Part shown: positions 1 through 9,063 of the stretch, in pieces
How the letters are laid out: every line of letters starts with the position of its first letter
How positions within the stretch are numbered: position 1 is the stretch's first letter
The notes under the pieces: generated by a model
What the model was told of the DNA's origin: nothing
What the model saw: only the letters and a program-made list of their open reading frames with translations
The model's database searches: none
Assembly (NCBI GenBank): GCA_013001595.1
Contig: JABDMH010000125.1
Coordinates: forward strand, 1-49,314
Reading direction: 5' to 3'
DNA length: 49,314 bases
Source: Saprospiraceae bacterium
GTDB lineage: Bacteria > Bacteroidota > Bacteroidia > Chitinophagales > Saprospiraceae
Position numbers and translations under genes: made by a program

Positions 1-2
1 TT

Positions 3-2324
3 GGTGAAGAACCGCTCCGAGACCTGACCCAATTCGTAGATCCTCAACTCGGATCGGTGCATGGCAGATGGTTCTTTTATACACCTGCTTCGATTCCTTT
101 TGGCATGGCCAAACTTGCACCTCATACCAATGCCTACAACAGTGCCGGTGGTTGGGGGCCGACCGGTTACGATGATCGACATACTTCCATCGAGGGGTTT
201 GGACATTTTCACGAATTTCAAATTGGAGGGTTGGTTTTTATGCCTACCGCTGGAGCCTTGAAAACCATTCCAGGATCTTTGGAAAATCCAGACGGGGGAT
301 ACCGGTCAAGATTTGATAAAGAATCTGAACATGCAGAAGCAGGTTATTATCAGGTTTTTCTCAAAGATCAGCAGATCAAAGCGGAATTGACAGCGACGGA
401 GAGAGTAGGATACCACCGTTACACGTTTACGAATCCGGATACAGCCCATCTCATCATTGACTTAGGTCATAAACAAGGGGAAAGTGGAGATGTAGTACAT
501 GCATTTGCACAGCTCAATGCAAATGGAGAAGTGGAGGGTGCTATTGAGACCTACCCTGAATACGCTAAATTTTGCGATCCAGGTAAAACCGTAAAAATGT
601 TTTTTGTGGCTCGTTGCAATAAAGTGCCTACTACTTACGGTACATTTATTGACACGTTGCAGCGTCCGGAAAGTTTGCAGACAGCAGGGAGGAATAATGG
701 TCTATACCTGACTTTTTCCATGAATCAAGGAGAATTGTTGGAAGTACAGACAGGACTGAGCTACACCTCCATAGAAAATGCCCGCTTAAATTTAGACGCT
801 GAATCACAGGGTAAAACTTTTGATGAAGTTCACCAAGAAGCGAAGCATCTCTGGAACAAAAAACTTAACCGCATAATAGTAGAGGGAGGGACACCAAAAG
901 ATAGGATTAAATTTTATACAGGACTGTATCACGCCCTGTTGGGTCGGGGACAGGCCAATGATGTGAATGGGAACTACCCAAAGGTAGATGGACAGATCGG
1001 ACAAATACCGTTGGATGATCAAGGTGTTCCAACTCACAATCACTACAACACCGATGGGATGTGGGGCGGATTCTGGAACTTGAGTCAAATATGGGCCTTG
1101 GCATACCCCGAGTATTTAAGCAATTATGTTCAGAGTAATATTGACTTTTATAAAGACCGGGGCTGGCTACATGATGGTGAAGCTGCTGGTGTATTCACTA
1201 ATGGGGTGCAGACCAACTTTCAAGGCCTCTTGATGGCTTCTGCCCATCATGCTGGAGTTCGCGATTTTGATATTATAACCGGGTATGAAGCGGCAAAGAA
1301 GAACGAGTTGGATTATCAGGAAAGAAACCTGGGAAATGGAAAATATGATTTAGCGCATTTTGTGAAGAATGGATACATTCCCTACAAGGACACCACCATT
1401 TCCAATGGTTGGGTGTTCAACTTTGGCAGCTCGCATACATTGGAATATAGTTTTAGCTCCTATGCCGTAAGTGAATTGGCAAAGGAATTGGGATACCAAG
1501 AAGATCATCGTAGGCTGCGTGATCAGGCCGACTTCTACAAAAATCTCTTTGACCCGGAAACAAAATTCATCCGACCAAAACTCGAAGATGGTACCTTCCT
1601 AAAGGACTTTGATCCCATGAAGGCATGGGATGGCTTTCAAGAGGGAAACGCTTTTCAATTTAGTTGGTTTGTGCCACACGACCCTGCAGGATTAATGAAG
1701 CTGATTGGCCGACCTTTATTTAATGAAAGATTGGAGAAGATGTTTGAGGATGCGCAAAAGAGCACATTTGGTGGCAGCTCAGAAGAAATCCATAGTTTCT
1801 CTGGTGTTGATAAATTGTATAATCATGGCAACCAACCTTGCTTACATAATGCGTGGTTGTTTAATTACTCAGGAAAACCTTGGTTAACGCAGAAATGGGT
1901 GCGTACCATATGTCAAGAGTTTTATGGTGTGGAACCTTTGCATGGCTATGGATTCGGTCAAGATGAAGACCAAGGTCAGCTCGGTGCATGGTTTGTTATG
2001 TCGGCAATGGGCCTTTTTGATGTACAAGGCCATGCCTCCAGCCATCCTTCATTTCAATTTGGTAGTCCATTGTTTGAGCGGATTACGATAAAACTCAATC
2101 AGGCATATTATCAGGGGGAAAATTTGGAAATTAAAACTGTGAATCAGCAGCCTGACAACCATTACGTTCAATCTGGAACCTGGAATGGAGAGGAGATCAA
2201 TAGTAATTGGATGTATCGAGATCGGCTTATGCAAGGAGGAAAGCTCACCTTCATCCTAGGACCCGACGCCAATGAAAATTGGGGTATTTCGACCAACCCA
2301 CCTTCTATGACAAATGATAAGTAG
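3..2324 (+). CDS. GH92 family alpha-mannosidase (5' end outside window)
   Basis: Exo-acting, calcium-dependent alpha-mannosidase of family GH92, expected in the periplasm or on the outer membrane, where it would trim alpha-mannosides from glycans. The frame is open from base 3 with no stop, and the visible N-terminus (FVDPQLGSVHG, then ASIPFGMAKLAPHT) matches the early beta-sandwich of the family, so the true start and signal peptide lie left of the window; the GTG at 57 is not the start. Family landmarks follow in order: TDGMWGGFWN near 1050-1080, SSHTLEYSFSSYAVSELA near 1430, the general-acid motif EGN at about 1641 followed by VPHD, HGNQP at about 1825, and GQDEDQGQ near 1957, carrying the carboxylates of the base site. 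About 770 visible residues is a typical length. Its stop overlaps the next start by 11 bases, implying translational coupling. Confidence 0.93.
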   Translation, partial: GEEPLRDLTQFVDPQLGSVHGRWFFYTPASIPFGMAKLAPHTNAYNSAGGWGPTGYDDRHTSIEGFGHFHEFQIGGLVFMPTAGALKTIPGSLENPDGGYRSRFDKESEHAEAGYYQVFLKDQQIKAELTATERVGYHRYTFTNPDTAHLIIDLGHKQGESGDVVHAFAQLNANGEVEGAIETYPEYAKFCDPGKTVKMFFVARCNKVPTTYGTFIDTLQRPESLQTAGRNNGLYLTFSMNQGELLEVQTGLSYTSIENARLNLDAESQGKTFDEVHQEAKHLWNKKLNRIIVEGGTPKDRIKFYTGLYHALLGRGQANDVNGNYPKVDGQIGQIPLDDQGVPTHNHYNTDGMWGGFWNLSQIWALAYPEYLSNYVQSNIDFYKDRGWLHDGEAAGVFTNGVQTNFQGLLMASAHHAGVRDFDIITGYEAAKKNELDYQERNLGNGKYDLAHFVKNGYIPYKDTTISNGWVFNFGSSHTLEYSFSSYAVSELAKELGYQEDHRRLRDQADFYKNLFDPETKFIRPKLEDGTFLKDFDPMKAWDGFQEGNAFQFSWFVPHDPAGLMKLIGRPLFNERLEKMFEDAQKSTFGGSSEEIHSFSGVDKLYNHGNQPCLHNAWLFNYSGKPWLTQKWVRTICQEFYGVEPLHGYGFGQDEDQGQLGAWFVMSAMGLFDVQGHASSHPSFQFGSPLFERITIKLNQAYYQGENLEIKTVNQQPDNHYVQSGTWNGEEINSNWMYRDRLMQGGKLTFILGPDANENWGISTNPPSMTNDK

Positions 2325-3621
2325 AAAAATGCAGTATTGGATGTTCATGTTGATCCTGGCAACTCCTCTTTGGGGCTATTTAGCTAAACAAACCAATGTT
2401 GGATTAAAGGAGGATATTCTGAATAATAGTGCTTTTGCTGAGGTCAAGGAAAGAGCACTTAACGTTGTTAAAACTGGATTTAATGCTGGCGATGGCTATG
2501 GAGAAGTTTGGATAAGAGATTACAATACGTTTATCGAATTATCAGCCGAGGTTTTTGATGCCAAGGAACTTGAGGAAAATCTGCTGGTGTTTTTTAGACT
2601 GCAGGGAGAAGATGGAAATATTATTGATGGCTTTATTCCTCAAGAAAAAGCAGTGGCTACACCGGGAGGATATACATACATTTATTCCGACCTTGAACCG
2701 AACTACTGTGGTCATAAAAACACGGTAGAAACGGATCATGAAAGTTCTTTGATTCAGGCCGTTTATAAATATATTGATATCAGTGGACGCAAAGGATTTC
2801 TAGATATTAAAGTAGGGGATTGGAGTGTGGCTGAGCGCATGGAAATGGCCATGAATTTTCTAATGACCGATCGCTGGTCAGAAAAATATGGACTGATCTA
2901 TGGGGCCACCACTGCAGATTGGGGGGATGTACAGCATTGTCATCCTTGGGGTGTTTACATCACTGATTGCACACACTACTGTATAGATATTTATGACAAT
3001 GCCATGATGATTATTGCCTTGGATAATATGATGGAGCTGGTTCCACGCGCTAGGGCCAAGTGGCAAAAGGTTCGTAATGGCTTGGCGAAGAATTGCATGG
3101 AGCAGCTCTGGGACTCCCAAAATCAAAAGTTTGTCCCGCATATTTATCTGGACAAGTCTCCATTTCCATCTGATTTTAATGAAGATGAAATATTTTATCA
3201 TGGTGGCACAGCTGTAGCCATTGAAGCGGGGTTGCTCAATAAGGATCAAATTAATAACTCATTGGCCACAATGATTGAAAATGTCAAAGCTTCAAGTGCT
3301 GCGTCTATTGGGCTAACTCTTTTTCCTCCCTACCCTGAATGGGCCTTTGAGAATAAGGGAATGTATCCTTATGGGTACCAAAATGGTGGCGATTGGACCT
3401 GGTTTGGTGGTCGAATGATACAACAACTTGTGCGTTATGGATTTGTTTCTGAGGCTTACCAGGAGATTCAACCGATGACAGATCGGGTAGTAGTAAACGA
3501 GGGTTTTTTCGAATGGTACACGGTTGACAATAAACCAGAAGGTTCGGGAACTTTTAGAGGATCTGCTGGGGTGCTCTATAAGGCCATTGGTATGTTGGAA
3601 GATTGGGCACAAAAAAATTAG
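2314..3621 (+). CDS. Secreted (alpha/alpha)6-barrel glycosidase-like protein
   Basis: 435 residues. It looks like a six-hairpin glycosidase of the MGH1/GH63-like type, but I cannot assign a CAZy family. A hydrophobic N-terminus (MQYWMFMLILATPLWGYLA after the second Met) is a probable signal peptide, so translation may start at ATG 2314 or 2329. Suggestive motifs are EVWIRDY, TADWGDVQ, a YDNAMMIIALDN helix and GGDWTWFGGRMIQQL near the C-terminus; these are the acid-rich loops such barrels use to bind sugar. The start overlaps the end of the GH92 gene by 11 bases, so the two are made together and probably act on the same mannose-containing glycan. The exact substrate is unknown. Confidence 0.75.
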   Translation: MISRKMQYWMFMLILATPLWGYLAKQTNVGLKEDILNNSAFAEVKERALNVVKTGFNAGDGYGEVWIRDYNTFIELSAEVFDAKELEENLLVFFRLQGEDGNIIDGFIPQEKAVATPGGYTYIYSDLEPNYCGHKNTVETDHESSLIQAVYKYIDISGRKGFLDIKVGDWSVAERMEMAMNFLMTDRWSEKYGLIYGATTADWGDVQHCHPWGVYITDCTHYCIDIYDNAMMIIALDNMMELVPRARAKWQKVRNGLAKNCMEQLWDSQNQKFVPHIYLDKSPFPSDFNEDEIFYHGGTAVAIEAGLLNKDQINNSLATMIENVKASSAASIGLTLFPPYPEWAFENKGMYPYGYQNGGDWTWFGGRMIQQLVRYGFVSEAYQEIQPMTDRVVVNEGFFEWYTVDNKPEGSGTFRGSAGVLYKAIGMLEDWAQKN

Positions 3622-3737
3622 CACCTGGCTGAGGAATAGTCATTGGACTGATTTGAATTAGATGGGAATATTGATCTATAGGTTATGTTCTTCGATGCTT
3701 CAGTTCAATCGGCGTTCTGTTGGCTGATATCGGAAAA

Positions 3738-4169
3738 TTAGTAAATACAGTTTTTTGTTTTCGAATGAAGGCTCAGTTTGTTTTCTCCTTGCTGCTTGCA
3801 ATAGAAAAGCAATATATCGCAAATGCCATCCGAGATGCAGATGAAGTTTTGTCCGCTGCCATTGACTTGGAGAAAGTTGTTTTGCAAAGGAACCGTCCCC
3901 TCCGTCATTTTGAATAAATCAGCCTCATGATCCATACGAAAATATGTGGTCAGTTTCACTTGATTAACGTCTGGAAATTCATCGCGTAGGTACCTTAGAT
4001 CTAACATGCACGATTCATAGACCAGCGAATGATGCAGTTCACTAATTTCGTCGTTGGGCATCTCATTCAAATCATATGCTTCACTAAAGTCTGGCATCGA
4101 TTGGCTTTTCACCATGGCGGGCATAGACATGGCTAGCCAAAAGAGGAAGGGGAATAACGTCCATTTCAT
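3738..4169 (-). CDS. Small secreted hypothetical protein
   Basis: 143 residues with a convincing signal peptide (hydrophobic stretch after MKW, then MVKSQS) and no domain I recognise. The mature part is acidic with scattered cysteines. It lies on the minus strand between two plus-strand genes and reads away from the isomerase-like gene that starts at 4275. There is no Shine-Dalgarno sequence, which is normal for Bacteroidota. The last ~30 residues look unlike the rest and could result from a late frameshift. Coding status rests on the signal peptide and on the lack of a competing gene on the other strand. Confidence 0.5.
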   Translation of the reverse strand: MKWTLFPFLFWLAMSMPAMVKSQSMPDFSEAYDLNEMPNDEISELHHSLVYESCMLDLRYLRDEFPDVNQVKLTTYFRMDHEADLFKMTEGTVPLQNNFLQVNGSGQNFICISDGICDILLFYCKQQGENKLSLHSKTKNCIY

Positions 4170-4206
4170 TGCATTAGAAAGATAAGTATAATCTACGGCA
4201 TCTTCA

Positions 4207-4234
4207 TTGGACAGGCCGAAAAATGTGTATTTTG
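4207..4234 (+). promoter_or_regulatory. Possible Bacteroidota-type promoter upstream of the isomerase-like gene
   Basis: A TTG at 4207-4209 and a TATTTTG at 4228-4234 are 18 bases apart. This resembles the -33 TTTG / -7 TAnnTTTG layout of the Bacteroidota housekeeping sigma factor, but the -7 box is one T short of consensus. It lies about 40 bases before the ATG at 4275. Confidence 0.25.
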
Positions 4235-4274
4235 GTCAATTGCGAATCCAACATAAACGAAATTGGAAATCGAC

Positions 4275-5213
4275 ATGCATAGAAGAAGAATGATAGCTGG
4301 ATTAGGCTTGGCCACTGCCGGTGCTATGTTGCCAGATTTGGCCACAGCAGCGGATGTTCGTCATCTGAGAAAAACGCCTGCATTCACGTATTGTCTCAAT
4401 GCCAGCACAATTCGTGGACAAGAGCTGGGTATTGTTAACGAATTGGAGATAGCTAGTGAAGCAGGTTATGATTCCATGGAAATCTGGGTGCCTGGTCTTC
4501 AGAAATACCTGGATGAAGGGGGGAAGATTGATGACCTGCGCAAGCGCATTCGAGATTTAGGCTTGACGATAGAAGATGCCATTGGATTTGCGCAATGGAT
4601 TGTCGATGATCCCAATGTGCGCGCTGCAGCCATCGAGCAGCTGAAAGTTGAAATGGATCTGTTAAGAAGGGTGGGGTGTAAACGTATTGCAGCACCTCCA
4701 GCAGGAGCCACTAAAGTACCAGGTTTAGATTTGGATGCCGTCGCTGGCAGATACTATACCGTCGTAGAGTTGGGTGAACAGATGGGCGTTATGCCACAAC
4801 TAGAAGTCTGGGGCTTTTCAGCCAACTTGCATAAAATCAGTCAGGTCATGTATGTGCTTGCCGAATGTGGCCACCCAAAAGCTCGAGTGCTTCCTGATGT
4901 TTATCACTTGTTCAAGGGCGGGTCTGATTTTGATGCGCTGAAAATGATTGATCCTCACATGATAGAAATATTTCATATGAATGATTATCCTGCCTCACCT
5001 AATAGAGAAGATATGGATGACAGTTATCGGGTTTATACAGGTGATGGCATTGGCCCGGTTGAAGAGGTACTGCGAGATTTGTATGCGGAGGGCCAGACCA
5101 CCGTATTATCTCTCGAATTATTTAACCGAGATTATTGGGCGCAGGATCCGCTGGAAGTGGCTAAGACTGGTCTCAAGAAGATGAAGGCTTGTGTCAAAAA
5201 GATGATGTGGTGA
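4275..5213 (+). CDS. Tat-exported sugar phosphate isomerase/epimerase-like TIM barrel
   Basis: Xylose-isomerase-like/AP-endonuclease-2 type TIM barrel. Such proteins isomerise or epimerise sugars, and many Bacteroidota members are exported and act on polysaccharide breakdown products. The longest frame begins with TTG at 4263, but ATG 4275 gives a clean twin-arginine-type signal (MHRRRMIAGLGLATAGAML), so I chose it. Likely divalent-metal ligands sit in the usual strand ends: Glu in PQLEVWGF, Asp and His in LPDVYHLF, His in FHMNDY and Glu in LSLELFN. About 312 residues is normal. It sits between the glycosidase pair and the heparinase-like lyase, on the same strand. The substrate cannot be read from sequence. 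Confidence 0.85.
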   Translation: MHRRRMIAGLGLATAGAMLPDLATAADVRHLRKTPAFTYCLNASTIRGQELGIVNELEIASEAGYDSMEIWVPGLQKYLDEGGKIDDLRKRIRDLGLTIEDAIGFAQWIVDDPNVRAAAIEQLKVEMDLLRRVGCKRIAAPPAGATKVPGLDLDAVAGRYYTVVELGEQMGVMPQLEVWGFSANLHKISQVMYVLAECGHPKARVLPDVYHLFKGGSDFDALKMIDPHMIEIFHMNDYPASPNREDMDDSYRVYTGDGIGPVEEVLRDLYAEGQTTVLSLELFNRDYWAQDPLEVAKTGLKKMKACVKKMMW

Positions 5214-5223
5214 AATGAGGCAC

Positions 5224-5288
5224 GTAGGTTTTGTGGTGTTTGGGTTTTTAGGTTGTACGGCCCAGAAGTAGAGGCGAATATATTTCGC
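5224..5288 (+). repeat. 65-bp intergenic direct repeat, copy 1
   Basis: Closely matches copy 2 at 5436-5500 over about 65 bases, beginning GTAGGTTTT and ending GGCGAATATATTTCGC. Together the two copies occupy the 376-base gap between the isomerase-like gene and the lyase. In this copy the terminal palindrome is imperfect (ends CGCT instead of CGCC). The sequence between the copies (5289-5435) shows no convincing gene. Confidence 0.8.
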
Positions 5289-5435
5289 TGGTTTGAAATC
5301 AAAGCGGCCATCAGAAGGCTGGGGAATTTAGGACATCGACGGCAAGACAGTAAATGGATCATTTCCGAGAAAGCAGCATGCTTTTGCTGCGGCTTGGCCA
5401 GAAGTAATAGGGAGGGAGGAAATGAAAAATGTATG

Positions 5436-5500
5436 TAGGTTTTATGGTGTTCAGGTTATTAGGTTGTACGACTCAAATGTGGAGGCGAATATATTTCGCC
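5436..5500 (+). repeat. 65-bp intergenic direct repeat, copy 2
   Basis: Second copy of the repeat at 5224-5288. It ends in a perfect small palindrome, GGCGAA-TATAT-TTCGCC, able to form a 6-bp stem with a 5-base loop. It lies about 90 bases before the heparinase-like gene, so it could affect that gene's mRNA 5' end. No coding function is seen. Confidence 0.8.
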
Positions 5501-5589
5501 GAATTAATTCGCAGAAGGTAAAGTTCATATAAGTAAAAAAGAAAGGAAGTGTGGAAGTTTATTTTGGAGATCTGATAGAAAGTACACTC

Positions 5590-7593
5590 ATGCTAAAGTC
5601 CAGGAAATATGAATGGCAGAAATACTTGCTACTATGGACAGCTTCCTTTTGTCTGCCACACCTGCTTATAGCATGTTCCTCATCTTTGTTGGTTTACACA
5701 TCGGACTATGTGCAGCGAACCGATGCTGAGATCACGAAACTCCTATCCAGACTTGATCTGTCGAGAGACGGCATGAAGTCAGTGGAACAGCACAAGAATG
5801 ATCCTGCCCAGGCGGCCATAGCGTTGCTTGAATATTATAGGGAACGCACTTTCGTCCGGCATCCGAGGGATCGGGAATACATGGTAGAACAGGAAATAAA
5901 ACTTGATCCTAAGGATCTGGAGATCGCCGATGACGCAATCAAGCACATTTTCATCGGTCAGCGAGCCTATCCTGCATTTCATTGTGGCGATGATATCAAC
6001 TGGAATAGTAGGCCGGTAAAAGATATGGAGTGGGTCTGGCAATTGAATCGCATGTATTTTTGGGATGCCTTGGCTAAATCATTCCGCGCAACAGGCGATG
6101 AGAAATATGCAACGGCGTGGTGTCATCAGATCGTAGATTGGACTAAGAAAAACCCCAATGATGAAGATCACCAATATGCCTGGCGGTCAATTGAAGCCGG
6201 GATTCGCGGAAAAAGTTGGACAGGCTTGTTTTTTCAATTCTTACAGGCAGATTCTTTCAATCCAGCAGTATTAGTAGCTATGCTCAATAGTTGTTATGAT
6301 CATGCCAGTTACCTGATGACCCAATATAAGACGGGAAGTAATTGGGCGCTGATGGAAGCCGAGGGTCTGGCTTTTATCGCCATGACATTTCCCGAATTTA
6401 TCGAGTCAGAAGGATGGAGAAAGGAAGCCATCAAGCGTCTGAGTTCCGAAATCACTAAGCAAGTGTATGCAGATGGACACCAGCGAGAACTTGCGATGGG
6501 ATATCACATCGGTTGCATCGACTGGTTTTTACGTACTTACCAAATGGCGGAGATGAATGGCCTGGCCTCAGATTTTCCAGCAACCTATCTGTCTACCATA
6601 GAAAAGATGTGTGCGGTACCCATGAAACTCTGCATGCCAGATGGGACCAATGTTCCTTTTGGTGATGCCTGGATGGGAAGCTCTGGTCAACACGCAGATC
6701 GATTTAAAAAATGGTCAACTATGTTTGGTCGATCTGACTTCCTTTATCTAGCTACCCTGGGCGAGCAAGGATCACCTCCCCGTGCCACGGCATTTGCCCT
6801 GCCAGAGAGTGGACTTTATTCTATGCGCAGCGACTGGTCTTCAGATGCCCTTTGCCTAGTTTTAAAATGTGGACCCGATGGGGGTGGACATTGTCAGCCT
6901 GATAATGGAACCTTTGATTTGTATGTAGGCAACAAGAATCTTATGCCAGATGCAGGCAGCTACATCTATAGTGGCGATCCCGAAGGTAGGAAGTGGTTTC
7001 GTCAGAGCAGTGTACACCAAACCTTAACTCTGAATGGAGTAAATACAAGATATGCTCCGAAGTTGAGATTATGGAAACCTGGTGAAGAACACGACATTTT
7101 AGTAGTAGAGAATCAGAGTTATCCACACCTCAAACATCGGCGATCGGTCATCTTTGTGGACAAAAAATACTTTGTAGTCATTGACGAGGCATTGGGTAGG
7201 GATACTGGAGCGGTTGATATACACTTTCAACTGGCACCTGGAGAGGCTGTTTATGATTCCGATAGTTTTCGGGTGCTTAGCAATTACTCCAAGGGCTGGA
7301 ATCTATCGGTCATGACCATGCCTGAGTCAGATCTCAAACTGGAAGAAGAGCTAGGACAAGTATCCTATGAATACACTAAAAAACAACCTCGACCTGCGTT
7401 TCGTTTTCGACAACAGAAAACTGCTACAGAACATATCCGATTTGTCACCATCATCCAGCCGTTTCCAGAGTCAACTTCGCCTACAAGATACAGTGCGGTA
7501 GTGCATTCAAGCATTGGTGATCCCAATATTCAGATGAGCATCTCCGAAGGAAGCCAACTAAGGAAAATTAGTTTTGGCCTAGAAGAGAGATGA
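5590..7593 (+). CDS. Heparinase II/III-like polysaccharide lyase, lipoprotein
   Basis: Polysaccharide lyase-like protein of the heparinase II/III superfamily, expected to cleave uronic-acid polysaccharides by beta-elimination. The frame can open at GTG 5551, but ATG 5590 gives a proper lipoprotein signal with lipobox LIAC, so I start there (667 residues, membrane-anchored). An N-terminal alpha-toroid covers roughly residues 40-370, with SNWALMEAEGLAF near 250 (conserved Asn) and ELAMGYH near 297 (candidate Tyr/His). A C-terminal beta-sandwich starts near 430 with GGHCQPDNGTFDLY, the hallmark of the Hepar_II_III domain. Alginate, ulvan or a glycosaminoglycan-like substrate are all possible. 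The CE15 esterase and the dehydrogenases nearby agree with a uronate-containing target. Confidence 0.87.
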   Translation: MLKSRKYEWQKYLLLWTASFCLPHLLIACSSSLLVYTSDYVQRTDAEITKLLSRLDLSRDGMKSVEQHKNDPAQAAIALLEYYRERTFVRHPRDREYMVEQEIKLDPKDLEIADDAIKHIFIGQRAYPAFHCGDDINWNSRPVKDMEWVWQLNRMYFWDALAKSFRATGDEKYATAWCHQIVDWTKKNPNDEDHQYAWRSIEAGIRGKSWTGLFFQFLQADSFNPAVLVAMLNSCYDHASYLMTQYKTGSNWALMEAEGLAFIAMTFPEFIESEGWRKEAIKRLSSEITKQVYADGHQRELAMGYHIGCIDWFLRTYQMAEMNGLASDFPATYLSTIEKMCAVPMKLCMPDGTNVPFGDAWMGSSGQHADRFKKWSTMFGRSDFLYLATLGEQGSPPRATAFALPESGLYSMRSDWSSDALCLVLKCGPDGGGHCQPDNGTFDLYVGNKNLMPDAGSYIYSGDPEGRKWFRQSSVHQTLTLNGVNTRYAPKLRLWKPGEEHDILVVENQSYPHLKHRRSVIFVDKKYFVVIDEALGRDTGAVDIHFQLAPGEAVYDSDSFRVLSNYSKGWNLSVMTMPESDLKLEEELGQVSYEYTKKQPRPAFRFRQQKTATEHIRFVTIIQPFPESTSPTRYSAVVHSSIGDPNIQMSISEGSQLRKISFGLEER

Positions 7594-7629
7594 AACCTGA
7601 GATGGTCTAAGCAACGTAGAGTTTTTTTT

Positions 7630-8372
7630 CTCGCAAAGCCGCAAAGATCGCGGAGTAGAGTGATAGTTGGAAGCGAATCTTTTAACCGGGTCTATTAAAA
7701 AACAATAATGGTCAGCTTGAGTGGAGCGAAGCGGCATCGAAGGCGTTTTAGAAATTGATTAGAATACATCTCAAGGATACAATTTCGATTATCGTAGGGA
7801 TTTATATTTCTCGAAAAGTCGCAAAGTTCGCAAAGTAGAAGGTTGGTAGAGGTTTTATGTCAAATCACCACATCAAGAACTTATTAGTCAGCCTTAGTGG
7901 AGCGAAGCGCAATCGAAGGCTTTCTAGGATAGATTAGAGATGCGTCTCCAGAAGATAATTTTAATTTAGTAGGATTTAGACTTCTCGCAAAACCGCAAAG
8001 TTCGCGGAGTAGAAGAGGTAGTTGATGGAGACTCATTTCGCTTCAATACCCTTAGTGGTCAGCCTGAGTGGAGCAAAGCGCATTCGCAGGCATTCCAGAT
8101 TTGATTTTGGCAGTGTTTTTTTTCTCGTAAGCCGTGAAGATCGCAGAGTAGAAGAAGTAGTTGGTGAAGACTCATTTCGCTTCAGTACCCTTAGTGGTCA
8201 TCCTTAGTGGAGCGAAGCGCAATCGAAGGCATTCCAGATTTGATTTTTGCAGCGTTTTTTTTGTTCTCGCAAAGCCGCGAAGGTTGCAGGGTAGAAGTTG
8301 TCAGAGGGCGTCCAAGATCACCACCTTAAGCTTTAATAGTCAGCCTGAGTGGAGCGAAGCGCAATCGAAGGC
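7630..8372 (+). repeat. Five-unit tandem array of a two-part intergenic repeat
   Basis: Two elements alternate five times. Element A (about 32 bases, consensus like TCTCGCAAAGCCGCAAAG then a GCGGAGTAGAAG end) lies at 7630-7660, 7811-7841, 7983-8015, 8122-8153 and 8265-8297. Element B (34 bases, starting GTCAGCCTGAGTGGAGCG and ending AATCGAAGGC) lies at 7711-7744, 7887-7920, 8058-8091, 8197-8230 and 8339-8372. Unit spacing falls from about 176 to 139 bases. Spacers after B also share wording (for example CATTCCAGATTTGATTTT after units 3 and 4), showing duplication of whole units. Short frames crossing the array are translated repeat and not genes. The array fills the 823-base gap between the lyase and the DUF4112 gene. 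Confidence 0.9.
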
Positions 8373-8416
8373 TCTAAAATCGATTAGAAAATACATCTCA
8401 ATCGATCCTCGCCTCC

Positions 8417-8872
8417 CTAACTAGTAATAAGATCCCAGAGTAAAGCCAATAATTTGACGGCAAAAAATACGACAACTGAAAATAGTATAATGAGTATGGC
8501 CAATACGGTAAATATGACAGGCCATGCACTGCCTTCATGTTCACCTTCCTCAAAATGATCCTGATATAGATTTAGATTCCGTTTGTTGGCTTTGAAAAAG
8601 AGATCGAATACATCACCGACCACGGGCAGAGATCCGAAAATCGCGTCCAGGGTAATGTTGAGGATCATTAGAGCGAGGGCTTTTCCGCTCGCTCCTTTTC
8701 TGATCATCATCAGTAGTAGACCTCCGGATAGGCCGAAACTAAAAACATCACCGACCACTGGAAAAAGGCCAATAATAAAATCCAGGCCGAAGGTAATGCC
8801 TGTTCCAGGAATCTTGAATTTGGTGTCTAGCCAGTCGGCGTATCGTTCGATATTATCTTTCTGCGTACTCAA
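8417..8872 (-). CDS. DUF4112 small membrane protein
   Basis: 151 residues matching the DUF4112 family, whose function is unknown. The paired motif GLFPVVGDV / GSLPVVGDVFDLFFKANKRN is diagnostic. Two hydrophobic hairpins lie in the first 90 residues, and a strong transmembrane stretch (VIFTVLAILIILFSVVVFF) near the C-terminus indicates an inner-membrane location. It is the only gene besides the 3738 ORF on this strand in the sugar cluster, faces the repeat array at its 3' end, and is unlikely to belong to the catabolic pathway. Confidence 0.88.
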   Translation of the reverse strand: MSTQKDNIERYADWLDTKFKIPGTGITFGLDFIIGLFPVVGDVFSFGLSGGLLLMMIRKGASGKALALMILNITLDAIFGSLPVVGDVFDLFFKANKRNLNLYQDHFEEGEHEGSAWPVIFTVLAILIILFSVVVFFAVKLLALLWDLITS

Positions 8873-9063
8873 ATGTTAGCTTTTGCGTTTTGGTCTTTCT
8901 AAATTGTTCTTCAAGACAGATATAAAAATGGTGAATATCAGTAGAACAAGGGACTTTAGCAACAAGCCAAAGATGTTGCGAGTTAGAAAGGAACATAAAG
9001 ATCTCCATCTCTAATCAAAGTCTTAACTTGATACCACGGAGTAATATATAAATGCATTAACAA

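Noticed and set aside
57-57. GTG at 57 as the start of the GH92 gene
   Set aside because: The frame is open to base 3 and the upstream residues fit the family, so the gene begins outside the window.
804-1104. Antisense ORFs of 65-94 residues inside the GH92 gene, and similar ones inside other large genes
   Set aside because: They are shadows of strongly recognisable genes, with no signal, motif or spacing of their own.
7630-8372. CRISPR array
   Set aside because: Repeats are two alternating elements with 139-176-base periods, imperfect and with related spacers; there are no cas genes.
8022-8424. Two overlapping 61- and 87-residue plus-strand ORFs
   Set aside because: They translate the A and B repeat elements (same ETHFAS...SGAKR wording twice) and have no independent support.
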